Positions 35,243 through 44,309 are shown, counted from the stretch's first letter. The stretch is 64,000 nt of DNA from Paenibacillus auburnensis (GCF_927798115.1 NZ_CAKMMG010000001.1:682001-746000); one strand, 5' to 3'. The notes: generated by a model not told the origin, from the sequence alone. Translations and numbers: made by a program.

Positions 35243-36841
35243 ATGCATTGGGCACAAAAATACGCAAACGATTTAATCCAAAACCATCCTGAGCGCCAGA
35301 CCTTTGTATGTGCATCAGGGATCAGCCCGTCGGGTTCTGTACATATCGGGAACTTTCGGGAGATCGTCACCACATACTTCGTCACGCAGGCATTGAAGAA
35401 ATCCGGTAAAGAAGTACGATTTATTTTCTCATGGGATGATTTCGACCGGTTCCCCAAGGTTCCGGCTCAGCTTGATCCTTCTTATGAACAATATATCGGC
35501 TTACCATATACCAAGGTGCCTTGTCCCTGCGGAAGTCATGCCTCCTATGCGGAGCATTATGAACAGGAATTTGAACAGGCACTGGCTGCTTTCGGGATCG
35601 TTCCCGAGTTCATTTATCAGAGCCGCGAGTATCAATCGCTCAGGTATAATCCGGCCATTCTGCACGCGCTGCGCAACAGAGCGGAAATATACGACATTCT
35701 GATGATGTTCAAAACCGGAAAAACAACGGACGATGCACGGACAGCCTTTTATCCGGTACAAGTATACTGTGAGCGCTGCGGGAAGGATACAACCAGTGTC
35801 CATGCTTTTGATGAAGACTCAGAAAACATAATCTATAGCTGCAAATGCGGCTGTTATAATACGCTTTACGTTCCAGAGGCGGCGAATATCAAACTACACT
35901 GGAAAATCGACTGGCCGATGCGCTGGGGAATGGAGCAGGTCGTGTTCGAGCCGGGAGGCCGGGACCACTCCTCTGAAACGGGCAGCTATAATGTCGCCAA
36001 GGTGATCTCGAAGAGAATCTTCGGGAATCAGCCTCCGTATTACGTGCCTTATGAATTCATCAGCATCAAAGGCAGCCATGCCAAAATGTCCAGCTCTTCC
36101 GGCCATAATTACACGCCTGCCGATCTGCTGGAGGTGTATGGGCCAGAGCCGATCATGTTCCTGTTTGCCAAATATCATCCGAATACCGCTTTTAGTATTG
36201 GGCTTGATGAGGATGTTCTGCGTAATTACACGGAGTTCGAAAGATTCCGCAAAGCATATGACGCCGGAACGCTGACTGACGAAGATTTACGCACAGCCAT
36301 AGAGCTGTCACTTATGCAGGATAACGAATCTCATGCACCAAGCTTTAGTCAGGTATCCAGTCTGCTGCCGCTGATCAATTTTGACAACAGAGTACTGCAG
36401 GAACTGCTCAGGCAAGGCGGTGAAGATTACTCTGAGGAAATCATTCAGCAAACGGCAGCACGGGCCGGGCATTGGATCAGACAGTTTGTTCCACAAAGAT
36501 TAGTCACGGTGAACGAAAGTCAGGACACGACTTTGTACCATACGCTTGGGGCTGTTGAGCAGGAGCGGATTAACGCTTTTTGCGGCTTGTTGAGAGAAGA
36601 AGAATTAGAGGAAGAGGAGCTCATGAGACGAGTTTACGCCATTTGTCACCATGATGACAAAAAGATGATGAGAAGCAATCAGAAACGCCTGTTTGCCTTG
36701 ATATATCAGCTTGTTCTGCATCAGTCAGAAGGCCCGCGGATTCCCGCACTGATCCAGGCTGTAGGAACGGAACGTCTACTCAGTCTGCTGGACTTTACGG
36801 GATCGTCCCGGGAGAGGTATAATAGAACGGACTGTTTATAA
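35243..36841 (+). CDS. lysK: Class I lysyl-tRNA synthetase
   Basis: A 532-residue class I (Rossmann-fold) LysRS, unrelated to the class II LysS used by most bacteria. HIGH-type motif HIGN lies at residues ~37-40 (SGSVHIGNFREI); KMSSS-type motif is KMSSSSG near 285. A Cys-rich insertion (CERCGKD, CKCGC) at ~175-205 looks zinc-binding. Class I LysRS occurs in archaea and some bacteria, including a few Bacillus/Paenibacillus, where it may coexist with class II. It is T-box controlled. ATG follows GAGGAGAG. Confidence 0.93.
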   Translation: MHWAQKYANDLIQNHPERQTFVCASGISPSGSVHIGNFREIVTTYFVTQALKKSGKEVRFIFSWDDFDRFPKVPAQLDPSYEQYIGLPYTKVPCPCGSHASYAEHYEQEFEQALAAFGIVPEFIYQSREYQSLRYNPAILHALRNRAEIYDILMMFKTGKTTDDARTAFYPVQVYCERCGKDTTSVHAFDEDSENIIYSCKCGCYNTLYVPEAANIKLHWKIDWPMRWGMEQVVFEPGGRDHSSETGSYNVAKVISKRIFGNQPPYYVPYEFISIKGSHAKMSSSSGHNYTPADLLEVYGPEPIMFLFAKYHPNTAFSIGLDEDVLRNYTEFERFRKAYDAGTLTDEDLRTAIELSLMQDNESHAPSFSQVSSLLPLINFDNRVLQELLRQGGEDYSEEIIQQTAARAGHWIRQFVPQRLVTVNESQDTTLYHTLGAVEQERINAFCGLLREEELEEEELMRRVYAICHHDDKKMMRSNQKRLFALIYQLVLHQSEGPRIPALIQAVGTERLLSLLDFTGSSRERYNRTDCL

Positions 36842-36868
36842 TTAATGTTGGAAAGTGAGCGGAACACT

Positions 36869-37588
36869 ATGGGTCGTAAATGGAATAATATTAAAGAAAA
36901 GAAAGCATCCAAGGATGCCAATACTAGTAAGATCTATGCCAAGTTTGGTGTTGAGATTTATGTAGCAGCCAAGAAAGGCGAGCCGGATCCGGAGTCGAAC
37001 CGTGCACTTAAGGTCGTTCTGGAACGTGCCAAAACGTATAATGTACCTAAAGCTATCATCGACCGTGCGCTGGAGAAAGCTAAAGGCAGCGGCGACGAAA
37101 ACTATGTTGAGCTGCGTTATGAAGGCTTCGGTCCAAGCGGTTCCATGATCATCATCGATGCATTGACCAATAATGTGAACCGTACAGCTCCGCTTGTGCG
37201 TTCCGCATTCAGCAAAAACGGCGGAAACATGGGCGTCAGCGGATCGGTAACGTATATGTTTGACACCACGGCTGTTATCGGACTTGAAGGCAAATCTGCC
37301 GAAGAAGTTATGGAGCTGCTGATCGAGGCGGACGTAGATGTGCGTGATGTGCTGGAAGAGGATGAAGCGGTTATCGTGTATGCCGAGCCTGACCAGTTCC
37401 ATGCGGTTCAGGAAGTCCTGCGCGGAGCCGGTATCACCGACTTCACCGTAGCAGAGCTGACAATGCTGCCGCAGAACTATGTAACCCTTCCGGAAGATGC
37501 CGAAGCCCAATTCGAGAAGCTGATCGACGCTCTGGAAGAACTCGATGATGTACAGCAGGTATATCACAACGTCGATTCCGAAGAATAG
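36869..37588 (+). CDS. YebC/PmpR-family protein (YeeN-like)
   Basis: A 239-residue YebC/TACO1-family protein opening [20 protein letters not shown], almost the same as Bacillus YeeN. It shows [21 protein letters not shown] and the closing VQQVYHN region. Members were called transcriptional regulators; newer work links the family to relieving ribosome stalling, for example at proline runs. ATG 36869 gives the standard family N-terminus and is chosen over ATG 36845. It lies 28 nt after lysK and may be read from the same transcript. Confidence 0.9.
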   Translation: MGRKWNNIKEKKASKDANTSKIYAKFGVEIYVAAKKGEPDPESNRALKVVLERAKTYNVPKAIIDRALEKAKGSGDENYVELRYEGFGPSGSMIIIDALTNNVNRTAPLVRSAFSKNGGNMGVSGSVTYMFDTTAVIGLEGKSAEEVMELLIEADVDVRDVLEEDEAVIVYAEPDQFHAVQEVLRGAGITDFTVAELTMLPQNYVTLPEDAEAQFEKLIDALEELDDVQQVYHNVDSEE

Positions 37589-37659
37589 GGAGAATAATCC
37601 GGGCTGCAGATTGCCACAATAAGCTGAACCATTAAGTTTACACTTAAGGAGGCAGCACA

Positions 37660-37839
37660 GTGACAAATGACTATAAACCGGACAAGAACCTGATCAACAC
37701 CGTCGAGGAGCTGGACCAAACGCCGGTTACCAGCCAGCAGGCCCAGCAAATGGAGCAGAAGAAGCTCGATGTCCGCAAGGAAGCTCTAATGGATGATAAG
37801 ACGACTTATAAGAAGAATGAACAGAACACTTATAAGTGA
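37660..37839 (+). CDS. Small hydrophilic protein, 59 aa
   Basis: GTG at 37660 lies 7 nt after a perfect AAGGAGG and opens a 59-codon ORF (start residues VTNDYKPDKNLINTVEEL) ending at TGA 37839. The product is very polar, rich in Lys, Gln, Asn and Thr, with no membrane segment or Cys; composition recalls small spore or stress proteins, but I do not recognise the family. It lies between yebC and a terminator, so it is probably expressed. Confidence 0.7.
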   Translation: MTNDYKPDKNLINTVEELDQTPVTSQQAQQMEQKKLDVRKEALMDDKTTYKKNEQNTYK

Positions 37840-37866
37840 CACTTCCGCTATAAAGGGAGTAAGAGA

Positions 37867-37896
37867 GCGGCAGGAGATGATCCTGCTGCTTTTTTA
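37867..37896 (+). terminator. Terminator after the 59-aa gene
   Basis: AGCGGCAGGA and TCCTGCTGCT (one wobble) around GATGA, then six T. Confidence 0.8.
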
Positions 37897-37937
37897 TTGA
37901 GGCTGGAAAATACATAGCAGGAGGATTTAACAAAAGC

Positions 37938-38702
37938 ATGGACCATATAAGTACAGGAATGATCATCGTTTTGGTGGTTTGCGGATTTTTGGCCGGATTC
38001 ATAGATTCTGTAGTAGGGGGCGGAGGGCTAATCTCGATTCCGGCCCTACTGTCCGCAGGCATTCCCCTTCATCTGCTGCTGGGCAGCAACAAATTGGCCG
38101 GTACAATGTGTTCGTTTACAAGCACTGCTTCGTTTGTCCGTTCCGGGAAAATCAACTTTCAGCTGCTGAAGCTGCTCATTCCCTTTTCAATCATTGGGGC
38201 GGTGGCTGGCTCATTTACCGTCAGGCAGGTACCCTCAGAGTTTCTGAAGCCACTTGTTATAGTTATGCTGGTTGTAATTACGATCTATACCTTATTCAAA
38301 AAATCATGGGGTGATGTGTCCACCTTCTCCGGCAGCAGCAAAAAAACACGTCTGATTGGCATTATTGTGGCGCTTGTTATCGGGTTTTATGACGGATTTT
38401 TTGGTCCGGGCACCGGATCATTTCTGATCTTTGCTTTTCTGATGCTGGGCTTTGAGTTTGTAACTGCCGCCGGCAATGCCAAGGTTCTGAATTTTGCCAG
38501 CAATATCTCCAGTCTGCTCACGTTTATCGCGCTTGGTTCTGTCAGCTTTTATTATGGTTTGCTGCTGGGTGTACCAATGGTGGTTGGTGCAGTTATTGGC
38601 TCGAAGGTTGCGATCCGTAAGGGAGCCGGATACATCCGGCCGCTCTTTATTACAGTGACTGTGATCTTGATCGGCAAGCAGATTTGGGATACGATGCACT
38701 AA
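37938..38702 (+). CDS. TSUP-family membrane transporter (TauE/SafE type)
   Basis: A 254-residue protein with seven to eight hydrophobic segments. The family repeats are present: GFLAGFIDSVVGGGGLISIPALL in the first half and VIGFYDGFFGPGTGSFLIFAFL in the second, the paired G-rich loops of TauE/SafE carriers. These export or import sulfite, sulfoacetate or other small organosulfur anions; substrate unknown. Start ATG after AGGAGG. Confidence 0.88.
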   Translation: MDHISTGMIIVLVVCGFLAGFIDSVVGGGGLISIPALLSAGIPLHLLLGSNKLAGTMCSFTSTASFVRSGKINFQLLKLLIPFSIIGAVAGSFTVRQVPSEFLKPLVIVMLVVITIYTLFKKSWGDVSTFSGSSKKTRLIGIIVALVIGFYDGFFGPGTGSFLIFAFLMLGFEFVTAAGNAKVLNFASNISSLLTFIALGSVSFYYGLLLGVPMVVGAVIGSKVAIRKGAGYIRPLFITVTVILIGKQIWDTMH

Positions 38703-38732
38703 AGACACACTCTTGCTGAGGTGATGGATAGG

Positions 38733-39185
38733 TTGAAGATCACGTTAATACATAAGGAAGCGGCCTGGCAGCTAAGACACGAGGTGATGTGGCCAGAGCG
38801 TGAGCTGGACTACGTGAAGCTGGAGGATGACGATGCCGGGTTGCATTACGGGCTATTCGAAGGTGAAGAGCTGATATCAGTAGTCTCTCTATTTATAGGC
38901 GGTAATGAAGCTCAATTCCGCAAATTTGCTACCCAGGAATCACAGCAAGGCAAAGGGTATGGGAGCAGACTGCTGCAGCATATGCTGAACGAAGCGGAAA
39001 GCTCCGGTGTGAAGCGGATTTATTGTAATGCCAGAAGCCACAAAGCAGCCTTTTATCAGAGGTTCGGATTGGCAGTAACAGACCAGACCTTCACTAAAGG
39101 CGGAAAAGACTATATTATTATGGAACGTTTCTTCGGTGCATCCGGAGAGGGAGAGAGAAACGGAGTGAAACAGATTAATGACTAA
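38733..39185 (+). CDS. GNAT acetyltransferase
   Basis: A 150-residue GNAT protein. The acetyl-CoA site is ESQQGKGYGSRLLQHMLNEAESSG (Q-x2-G-x-G; residues ~69-92), followed by IYCNARSHKAAFYQRFG. It resembles small-molecule or protein acetyltransferases of the ElaA/YjcF type. The best start is TTG 38733, spaced 6-7 nt from GAGGTGAT; the GTG/ATG pair at 38721/38724 is inside that SD. It overlaps the alanyl-tRNA editing gene by 8 nt. Confidence 0.84.
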   Translation: MKITLIHKEAAWQLRHEVMWPERELDYVKLEDDDAGLHYGLFEGEELISVVSLFIGGNEAQFRKFATQESQQGKGYGSRLLQHMLNEAESSGVKRIYCNARSHKAAFYQRFGLAVTDQTFTKGGKDYIIMERFFGASGEGERNGVKQIND

Positions 39186-40347
39186 TAAGTTATATTACGA
39201 ATCTGCATATATCAAGGAATGGGAGACCGAGGTCAGCCGGATCGTGGAGAGGGAGGATGGGCTCTACCTGATTTTGAAGGACACAGCATTCTATCCGCTT
39301 GGCGGCGGACAACCCTGTGATACCGGATTTATTAATGATATTCCTGTGCTAGATGTCATTTTGGAGGAGGAAGAAGTACTCCATAAGGTGGAGAGCCTGC
39401 CTGCAGGGTCTAGCGTAAGCTGCCGGATCGACTGGGAGAGAAGATTTGACCACATGCAGCAGCACAGCGGACAGCATTTGTTGTCCGCCATGTTCCTTGA
39501 GCTATGTCAGGCGATGACCCTGAGTTTCCACCTTGGGAGCGATTATGCGACGATTGATATCGAGCTGCCGGAGTTGTCTGCGGAACGGATGCTTGAGGTT
39601 GAGGCAGAGGTGAACCGGCAAATCTATCTGAACCGCAGCATCACCAGTTATTTGGTCAGTGAGGAAGAATTGGCCCGATTGCCGCTGGTGAAGCAGCCCA
39701 AAGTAACCGAGAACATCCGGATTGTGGAGATCGAAGGTGTGGAGTATAACGCCTGCGGTGGAACGCATGTCTCCTCTACAGGCTCAATTGGCATGATTAA
39801 GCTGCTAAGATCTGAGAAGCAGAAGGGTAACATCCGTATTACCTTTAAGTGCGGAGGGCGTGCACTGGAGGAATTCAATAACAATGCCCGCATCCTTAGC
39901 GCCTTGTCCGTGAAATTCAATACCGGCAAGGATGAAATCGTGGACCGGATTGAGAAGTGGGAGTTGGAGCAGAAGCTACTTCAAGCGGAGCTCACGGCCC
40001 TTAAAGAGCAGAATGACAGCTATGTGGCGGCTGAGCTGTTGTCAGTGCAGGAGCCAGGCAGCGGGATCGTCGCGCAGGTTTTTGAGCAGAGATCACTTAA
40101 AGATCTGCAGAGTCTGGCGGTTAAGCTGACGGCACTGACGGACTTGCCGGTGCTGCTGTTGTCAGCTGCCGAGAATAAAGTGGTGTTTGCCCATAGCGGA
40201 AGTGCCGGGCTGTCCTGCGGCGCCTTTTTCAAAGCCAACTTAGGGGAGTTTCAGGGAAAAGGCGGAGGCAGTGACAAAATGGCTCAGGCCGGCTTTCCTA
40301 CCTGGGAGCAGGCCTTGGCTTTCTATGAATTTGCAAAACGGCAATAG
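39178..40347 (+). CDS. Alanyl-tRNA editing protein (AlaX-L type, DHHA1 domain)
   Basis: A 389-residue free-standing editing factor resembling the editing and C-terminal parts of AlaRS. The hydrolytic zinc site has HSGQHLLS (H-x3-H) and C-x3-H in NACGGTHVSS. A coiled-coil linker follows (~250-285), then a DHHA1 domain with GAFFKANLGEFQGKGGGSDKMAQ at the end. It should hydrolyse Ser-tRNA-Ala or Gly-tRNA-Ala. ATG overlaps the previous gene's end, so translation is coupled. Confidence 0.9.
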   Translation: MTNKLYYESAYIKEWETEVSRIVEREDGLYLILKDTAFYPLGGGQPCDTGFINDIPVLDVILEEEEVLHKVESLPAGSSVSCRIDWERRFDHMQQHSGQHLLSAMFLELCQAMTLSFHLGSDYATIDIELPELSAERMLEVEAEVNRQIYLNRSITSYLVSEEELARLPLVKQPKVTENIRIVEIEGVEYNACGGTHVSSTGSIGMIKLLRSEKQKGNIRITFKCGGRALEEFNNNARILSALSVKFNTGKDEIVDRIEKWELEQKLLQAELTALKEQNDSYVAAELLSVQEPGSGIVAQVFEQRSLKDLQSLAVKLTALTDLPVLLLSAAENKVVFAHSGSAGLSCGAFFKANLGEFQGKGGGSDKMAQAGFPTWEQALAFYEFAKRQ

Positions 40348-40392
40348 CACCTGAGCAACATTGTTTTGCGGTACACTTGCCGGGAGTACAAG

Positions 40393-40436
40393 AAAAGAAC
40401 CTGAATCCTCGTATACAAGGGTTCAGGTTCTTTTTT
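40393..40436. terminator. Terminator between convergent genes
   Basis: AAAAGAACCTGAA and TTCAGGTTCTTTT arms (13 bp), with A on one side and T on the other, serve both directions. Confidence 0.8.
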
Positions 40437-40475
40437 AAGCACTTAGTGAAGTAATGGTAATCTACCAGGAAATAA

Positions 40476-41195
40476 CTACTTTTTAACTGCAGTCATAAGC
40501 ATAAGAGTTAAGAAATTTTCGGTGTCGGCATCGTGAAGTTCAAAATCTGCCGTTTCTCTCCATAACGCCTTGCCGTTCGGGATGTCTTCAGCGTATGTAA
40601 CCTCAACAAGTTTTGTCTTTTGCCACATATTTCTCCACCATCCGGCACTATGCCAGGCATACATTTCCGGTTCCCAAAGTGAAGCCAAGCCATCCGGCAA
40701 GCCTTCGGTGAATTCCCTTGTCAATGCAGGGCATACAATTCCATACTGACCGCCTTGTTTAGCTAATCTTGCGTAATGGCTGCTGAAGTAACACTCGTCA
40801 GTACCGAAGTAATGATAAGCATCTATGCTGATTACCGCATCAAAAAATTCACTGGCAAAAGGCAAACTACGGGCATCCGCTTGTATCGGAACAACCAGAT
40901 CACTGACGCCTGCTTTAACAAAACGTTTATAGTTATCGCTTGCACTAAACCAAAGGTCATTGGCATATACATTAACTCCATATTCCTTCGCCAGTATAAT
41001 TGATGTAATGCCTATGCCGCACCCCATATCTAGAACGCGCATCCCAGGGGTAAACTTCATTTTTTCGCACAGCAACTCGAGAAGACGAAGGGCATCCGGG
41101 CCCATAATATATTTACTGTTCGTTTGTTCTTCGAAATCTTTAATTAATTCGTTGATCAGGTCACCGTATTTTTCTTTAAAAAGATATGTTTTCAT
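40476..41195 (-). CDS. Class I SAM-dependent methyltransferase, attenuator controlled
   Basis: A 239-residue methyltransferase. The SAM-binding motif VLDMGCGIGITS lies near residues 54-65, the acidic post-II residue near YANDLW, and motif IV around FDAVISIDAYHYFG. The substrate is unknown. An aromatic-rich region (EMYAWHSAGWWRNMW) follows. ATG lies after AAAAGGAG. Expression is probably regulated by the 13-codon leader peptide and hairpin just upstream, an arrangement often found before antibiotic-resistance or ribosome-modifying genes. Confidence 0.85.
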   Translation of the reverse strand: MKTYLFKEKYGDLINELIKDFEEQTNSKYIMGPDALRLLELLCEKMKFTPGMRVLDMGCGIGITSIILAKEYGVNVYANDLWFSASDNYKRFVKAGVSDLVVPIQADARSLPFASEFFDAVISIDAYHYFGTDECYFSSHYARLAKQGGQYGIVCPALTREFTEGLPDGLASLWEPEMYAWHSAGWWRNMWQKTKLVEVTYAEDIPNGKALWRETADFELHDADTENFLTLMLMTAVKK

Positions 41196-41218
41196 TGTTC
41201 ATTCTCCTTTTTTGTAGT

Positions 41219-41283
41219 CCCTGTAAAGGTCTTACAGAAAAAGAGCATAAAGAAGCTCTGAATCGTTTATGCCCTTTACAGGG
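41219..41283 (-). promoter_or_regulatory. Ribosome-controlled transcription attenuator hairpin
   Basis: On the minus strand, perfect arms CCCTGTAAAGG and CCTTTACAGGG (+ coordinates 41273-41283 and 41219-41229) enclose an inner stem GCATAAA/TTTATGC (41266-41272 and 41245-41251). After the inner stem comes CTC and TTTTT (minus strand), so the inner hairpin can act as an intrinsic terminator. The 5' outer arm starts one base after the stop codon of the leader ORF, so a ribosome there would disturb the structure. Confidence 0.65.
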
Positions 41284-41325
41284 TTAGTTAAAACTCACCT
41301 TTATCAATCGCACAATGCTCATCAT
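41284..41325 (-). CDS. 13-aa leader peptide
   Basis: On the minus strand AAAGGATG is followed by ATG ATG and a 13-codon ORF, product MMSIVRLIKVSFN, ending TAA at 41284. It has a usable SD and abuts the attenuator stem. Short hydrophobic/basic peptides like this precede erm-, vmlR- and bmr-type genes, where drug-stalled ribosomes relieve attenuation. The inducer here is unknown. Start could be the second ATG. Confidence 0.55.
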   Translation of the reverse strand: MMSIVRLIKVSFN

Positions 41326-41413
41326 ATAGACACATCCTTTCACTATTATGTTATTTATTGTAATACTCCATCATCGGCCGGCACGGCGATTTATATCACA
41401 GATGACCGGGGTT

Positions 41414-42226
41414 TTATAGTTTTCTTGCTTTAACTACGAAAGTTACAGGCAGCATTTTTGCTTTTTTTGCAAAATCACTGTTATCGTTCTTCGCTTGCAT
41501 AATGTCCTCATCTGATTCCTCAATTAATTGCTCAAGGACAAATCCCGCTTTTGCGAGCGCGTTCAAATAGGTCGATAGTTTACGGTCCGATAAGGTTAAT
41601 GTACCTTCATCAAGGGATGCGGTATACCAGGATTCATCGAAATAAGATTTTGTAAAAGCAAGCATGTTATTCTCTGCAACAACACATTTGTGTATAGGAT
41701 GAGACCAGCTGAAAATAAAGACGCCATCCTTTTTCAAGTAAGAAGCGATCCTGCTAAAAGTACCCTCAAGGTCGGTGGTCCAGCCTAAGGCATAAACCGA
41801 ATAAACGAAGTCAAAATAGTTCTCCGGAATCCCACATTCATCTTCCATGGGAGAACAGATCAATTGGGCTGAAAGACCGCAGGACCTCAAAAGTTGCGAA
41901 GTCTTTTCGATTTGTTTTGCAGATATATCGGTACCCCATAGTTCAGATGCTTTGCGTTCCCCCAGATAAAGCAAGGACTGCCCGCTTCCACAGCCTATTT
42001 CCAGTACCTTTTTTCCTGAAACATCGCCCAAAAGCTGGCACTTCTCTTCGGAGACATAGGCTCCATACAAAGGAAGCGCGGTTGCTCCCAGGATTTCATT
42101 TCCTTTTGTATCCCAAAAGATGCTGTTTGTTTTATGTATAGAATTTCTGTCCATCTCGGCTGTGATAGCGCTGCCAACTGCGCCGGCTCCAATAACATTT
42201 GTTCTATAAACTGAATTCTTGTCCAT
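41414..42226 (-). CDS. Class I SAM-dependent methyltransferase
   Basis: A 270-residue methyltransferase with the SAM motif VLEIGCGSGQSLLYLG (residues ~78-93), WGTDIS, and motif IV around FDFVYSVYALGWTTD. The substrate is unknown. The ATG at 42226 after GGGAGAGGG is preferred to an upstream in-frame ATG (42277). The N-terminus carries a small repeat (DKNSVYRTN and DRNSIHKTN). It lies upstream of, and on the same strand as, the attenuated methyltransferase, separated by its leader. Confidence 0.85.
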   Translation of the reverse strand: MDKNSVYRTNVIGAGAVGSAITAEMDRNSIHKTNSIFWDTKGNEILGATALPLYGAYVSEEKCQLLGDVSGKKVLEIGCGSGQSLLYLGERKASELWGTDISAKQIEKTSQLLRSCGLSAQLICSPMEDECGIPENYFDFVYSVYALGWTTDLEGTFSRIASYLKKDGVFIFSWSHPIHKCVVAENNMLAFTKSYFDESWYTASLDEGTLTLSDRKLSTYLNALAKAGFVLEQLIEESDEDIMQAKNDNSDFAKKAKMLPVTFVVKARKL

Positions 42227-42541
42227 GTCGATACCCTCTCCCGATTTAATAATATGAGCCAAAAGCGTATATCCCAACTTGCGCGTTATCCCAATAACAC
42301 ATATCGATCACAAACATTCTGCGATTTTGATGCCAAAATAATGTATCATTTTTCTATGAACAATTCCACCTAAAATATTCCATACAGCGTCTGTCTGTTC
42401 TCTTAATGAAAGTACACCTCCCCGGAGCAATTTGTGGATAGTGAGAAGGATGGTGCTTTAGCGCAGTCTGCCAATTCTTGATTGACATCGCAGGAATAAA
42501 TGCGGATTTCCGCTTGGAAAATTCTAGTAGGAGTGTGTAGA

Positions 42542-43363
42542 ATGAATTTAAAAGATAAGTTGATATTAATAAAAGAAAATGGCTATAAAGCCCCTTCCGA
42601 TACATTCCAGTTGGTACAAGAAATGATAAATAACATCGGTTATTTGGATGCCCAGCTACGTGATGAGCTCATTTATACAACCTTATCACATTGGATTCCT
42701 GGTAATTCTCTAACTGCATACGAACTAGAGCAACTTCTGCCCGTTGTTTTGGATAACAAACATTTGCTTTTTAAGCTTGGTGAAACAAATACGGACTCCG
42801 TCTTCACCCGATCTTTCTCTATGCTAGTTATACCGCTCTTCTTCATGAGGCATAGAGAATCACCATTTCTCACAAGAGAGCAAATTCATCAGATAAAAGA
42901 GAAAGTATTTTACAATTTAAAAGAAGAGCGAGATTACCGGGGGTATGACGAAAAAAAAGGCTGGGCTCATGCCATAGCCCATGCAGCAGATGCTTTGGAC
43001 GATTTGGCTCAATGTTCCGAACTGGATGAAAATGACCTTTTAACCATCCTCAATTTGGTTTACGAAAAGATGACCATAACAGATCGAATTTACTCCGATG
43101 GTGAAGATGAGAGAATGGTAAGATCCATAATAAGTATTTTAAACAGAAAAATTCTTAGCCAGACTTATGTAGAGCAATGGATTCAAAGTTTTGGTGAAGT
43201 GGAGAGAAATTCAGAATTTTTTCCTGCCTTTAAACAAAAGAATAATATAAAGAACTTTTTGAAAAGTTTATACTTTCGAGTTAAATTTTACAAAGTAGAT
43301 GACGGTCTCTGTACAATTATCGAGCAAACTTTATATAAAGTGGAAAAAATATACTATTCATAA
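42542..43363 (+). CDS. DUF2785 family protein
   Basis: A 273-residue, helix-rich cytoplasmic protein resembling DUF2785. The recognisable part is GYDEKKGWAHAIAHAADALDDLAQ near residues 135-160, with paired His residues and acidic clusters. Function is unknown. Composition is clearly more AT-rich than the flanking genes. ATG 42542 follows TAGGAGTG and is chosen over ATG 42500. The next gene, a methyltransferase, starts 21 nt after its stop. Confidence 0.82.
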   Translation: MNLKDKLILIKENGYKAPSDTFQLVQEMINNIGYLDAQLRDELIYTTLSHWIPGNSLTAYELEQLLPVVLDNKHLLFKLGETNTDSVFTRSFSMLVIPLFFMRHRESPFLTREQIHQIKEKVFYNLKEERDYRGYDEKKGWAHAIAHAADALDDLAQCSELDENDLLTILNLVYEKMTITDRIYSDGEDERMVRSIISILNRKILSQTYVEQWIQSFGEVERNSEFFPAFKQKNNIKNFLKSLYFRVKFYKVDDGLCTIIEQTLYKVEKIYYS

Positions 43364-43384
43364 ATACCGGGAGAGTGACGAGAG

Positions 43385-44140
43385 ATGAACAATGAAGAAA
43401 GGTTTTCGGACCGGGTTGATTCCTATTTGAAGTACCGTCCAAGCTATCCGAAAGAGGCTGTTGATTATTTGTATGACTCCATCGGGTTGCGTTCGAACAG
43501 TAGAATAGCAGACATCGGTTCAGGTACAGGGATCTTTGCAAAGCTGCTTCTGGAACGCGGAAGCTATGTGACCGGGGTTGAGCCGAATCAGGCAATGCGG
43601 GTAGCCGCTGAGCAAATACTCGGAGATAAGCCGAACTTTCAGACTAGTTCCGGGTCAGCAGAATCTACAGGATTACAGGATCAGTCAGTTGAATTTATTG
43701 TCTGTGCACAGGCGTTTCACTGGTTTGACCGCTTAGCAGCACGAACCGAGTTTCGCAGAATTCTAAAGCCAGGTGGGAAGGTGATACTGCTCTGGAATTC
43801 CCGGCTTACAAACGGCACCCCATTTCGTGAGGAGTACGATCAACTGCTTCATACATACGGAACTGACTATGAGAAAGTTAATCATAAAAATATCTCTCAT
43901 GAAATCCTTCACTCTTTTTTCAAGGAAGGTACGATGCAAGAAGTTCGGTTCAGAATGAGTCAGCTATTCGATTTCGAGGGCTTAAAGGGCCGGCTGCTAT
44001 CCTCTTCATACAGTCCTACCCCGGGGCACCCGAATTACGATCCGATGATGAAGGAACTGCGGGATCTTTTTGACCGGAACAATCAGGATGGTTTAGTTCC
44101 TTTCGAATATGAAACTGAGATTTATTGGGGAGAAGTATAG
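43385..44140 (+). CDS. Class I SAM-dependent methyltransferase (UbiE/Tam-like)
   Basis: A 251-residue methyltransferase. N-terminal FSDRVDSYLKYRPSYP is characteristic of a large small-molecule methyltransferase group; SAM motif IADIGSGTGIFAKLL at ~38-52, GVEPNQAM, motif IV FIVCAQAFHWFD, and ILKPGGKVILLWNS. The substrate is unknown; homologues are usually annotated only as class I methyltransferases. It probably forms an operon with the DUF2785 gene. Confidence 0.86.
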   Translation: MNNEERFSDRVDSYLKYRPSYPKEAVDYLYDSIGLRSNSRIADIGSGTGIFAKLLLERGSYVTGVEPNQAMRVAAEQILGDKPNFQTSSGSAESTGLQDQSVEFIVCAQAFHWFDRLAARTEFRRILKPGGKVILLWNSRLTNGTPFREEYDQLLHTYGTDYEKVNHKNISHEILHSFFKEGTMQEVRFRMSQLFDFEGLKGRLLSSSYSPTPGHPNYDPMMKELRDLFDRNNQDGLVPFEYETEIYWGEV

Positions 44141-44278
44141 GTAGTATTACATGTAATTCTTAAGATGCTGTCCACAAGATTTGAGCTTGTTCAAGAAACC
44201 GTCGTTAAGCATGGACCCATTTCACTTCATGACTCCTGATCAATAGAGACGTACCAGACAGAAATATTCGAAAAGACC

Positions 44279-44309
44279 TTGACTTAGAGTGGACTGTAAG
44301 CCGTACACT
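44279..44309 (+). promoter_or_regulatory. MerR-type 19-bp-spacer promoter of the aldo/keto reductase
   Basis: TTGACT (44279-44284) and TACACT (44304-44309) are separated by 19 bp. In the spacer lies a dyad, CTTAGAGT (44283-44290) and ACTGTAAG (44293-44300), with one mismatch. An over-long spacer with a central dyad is the hallmark of MerR-activated promoters. No merR gene lies in the window. Confidence 0.65.

Noticed and set aside
44146..44157. Palindrome ATTACATGTAAT after the methyltransferase gene
   Set aside because: Short, AT-rich and without a T tract or a nearby promoter; could occur by chance.
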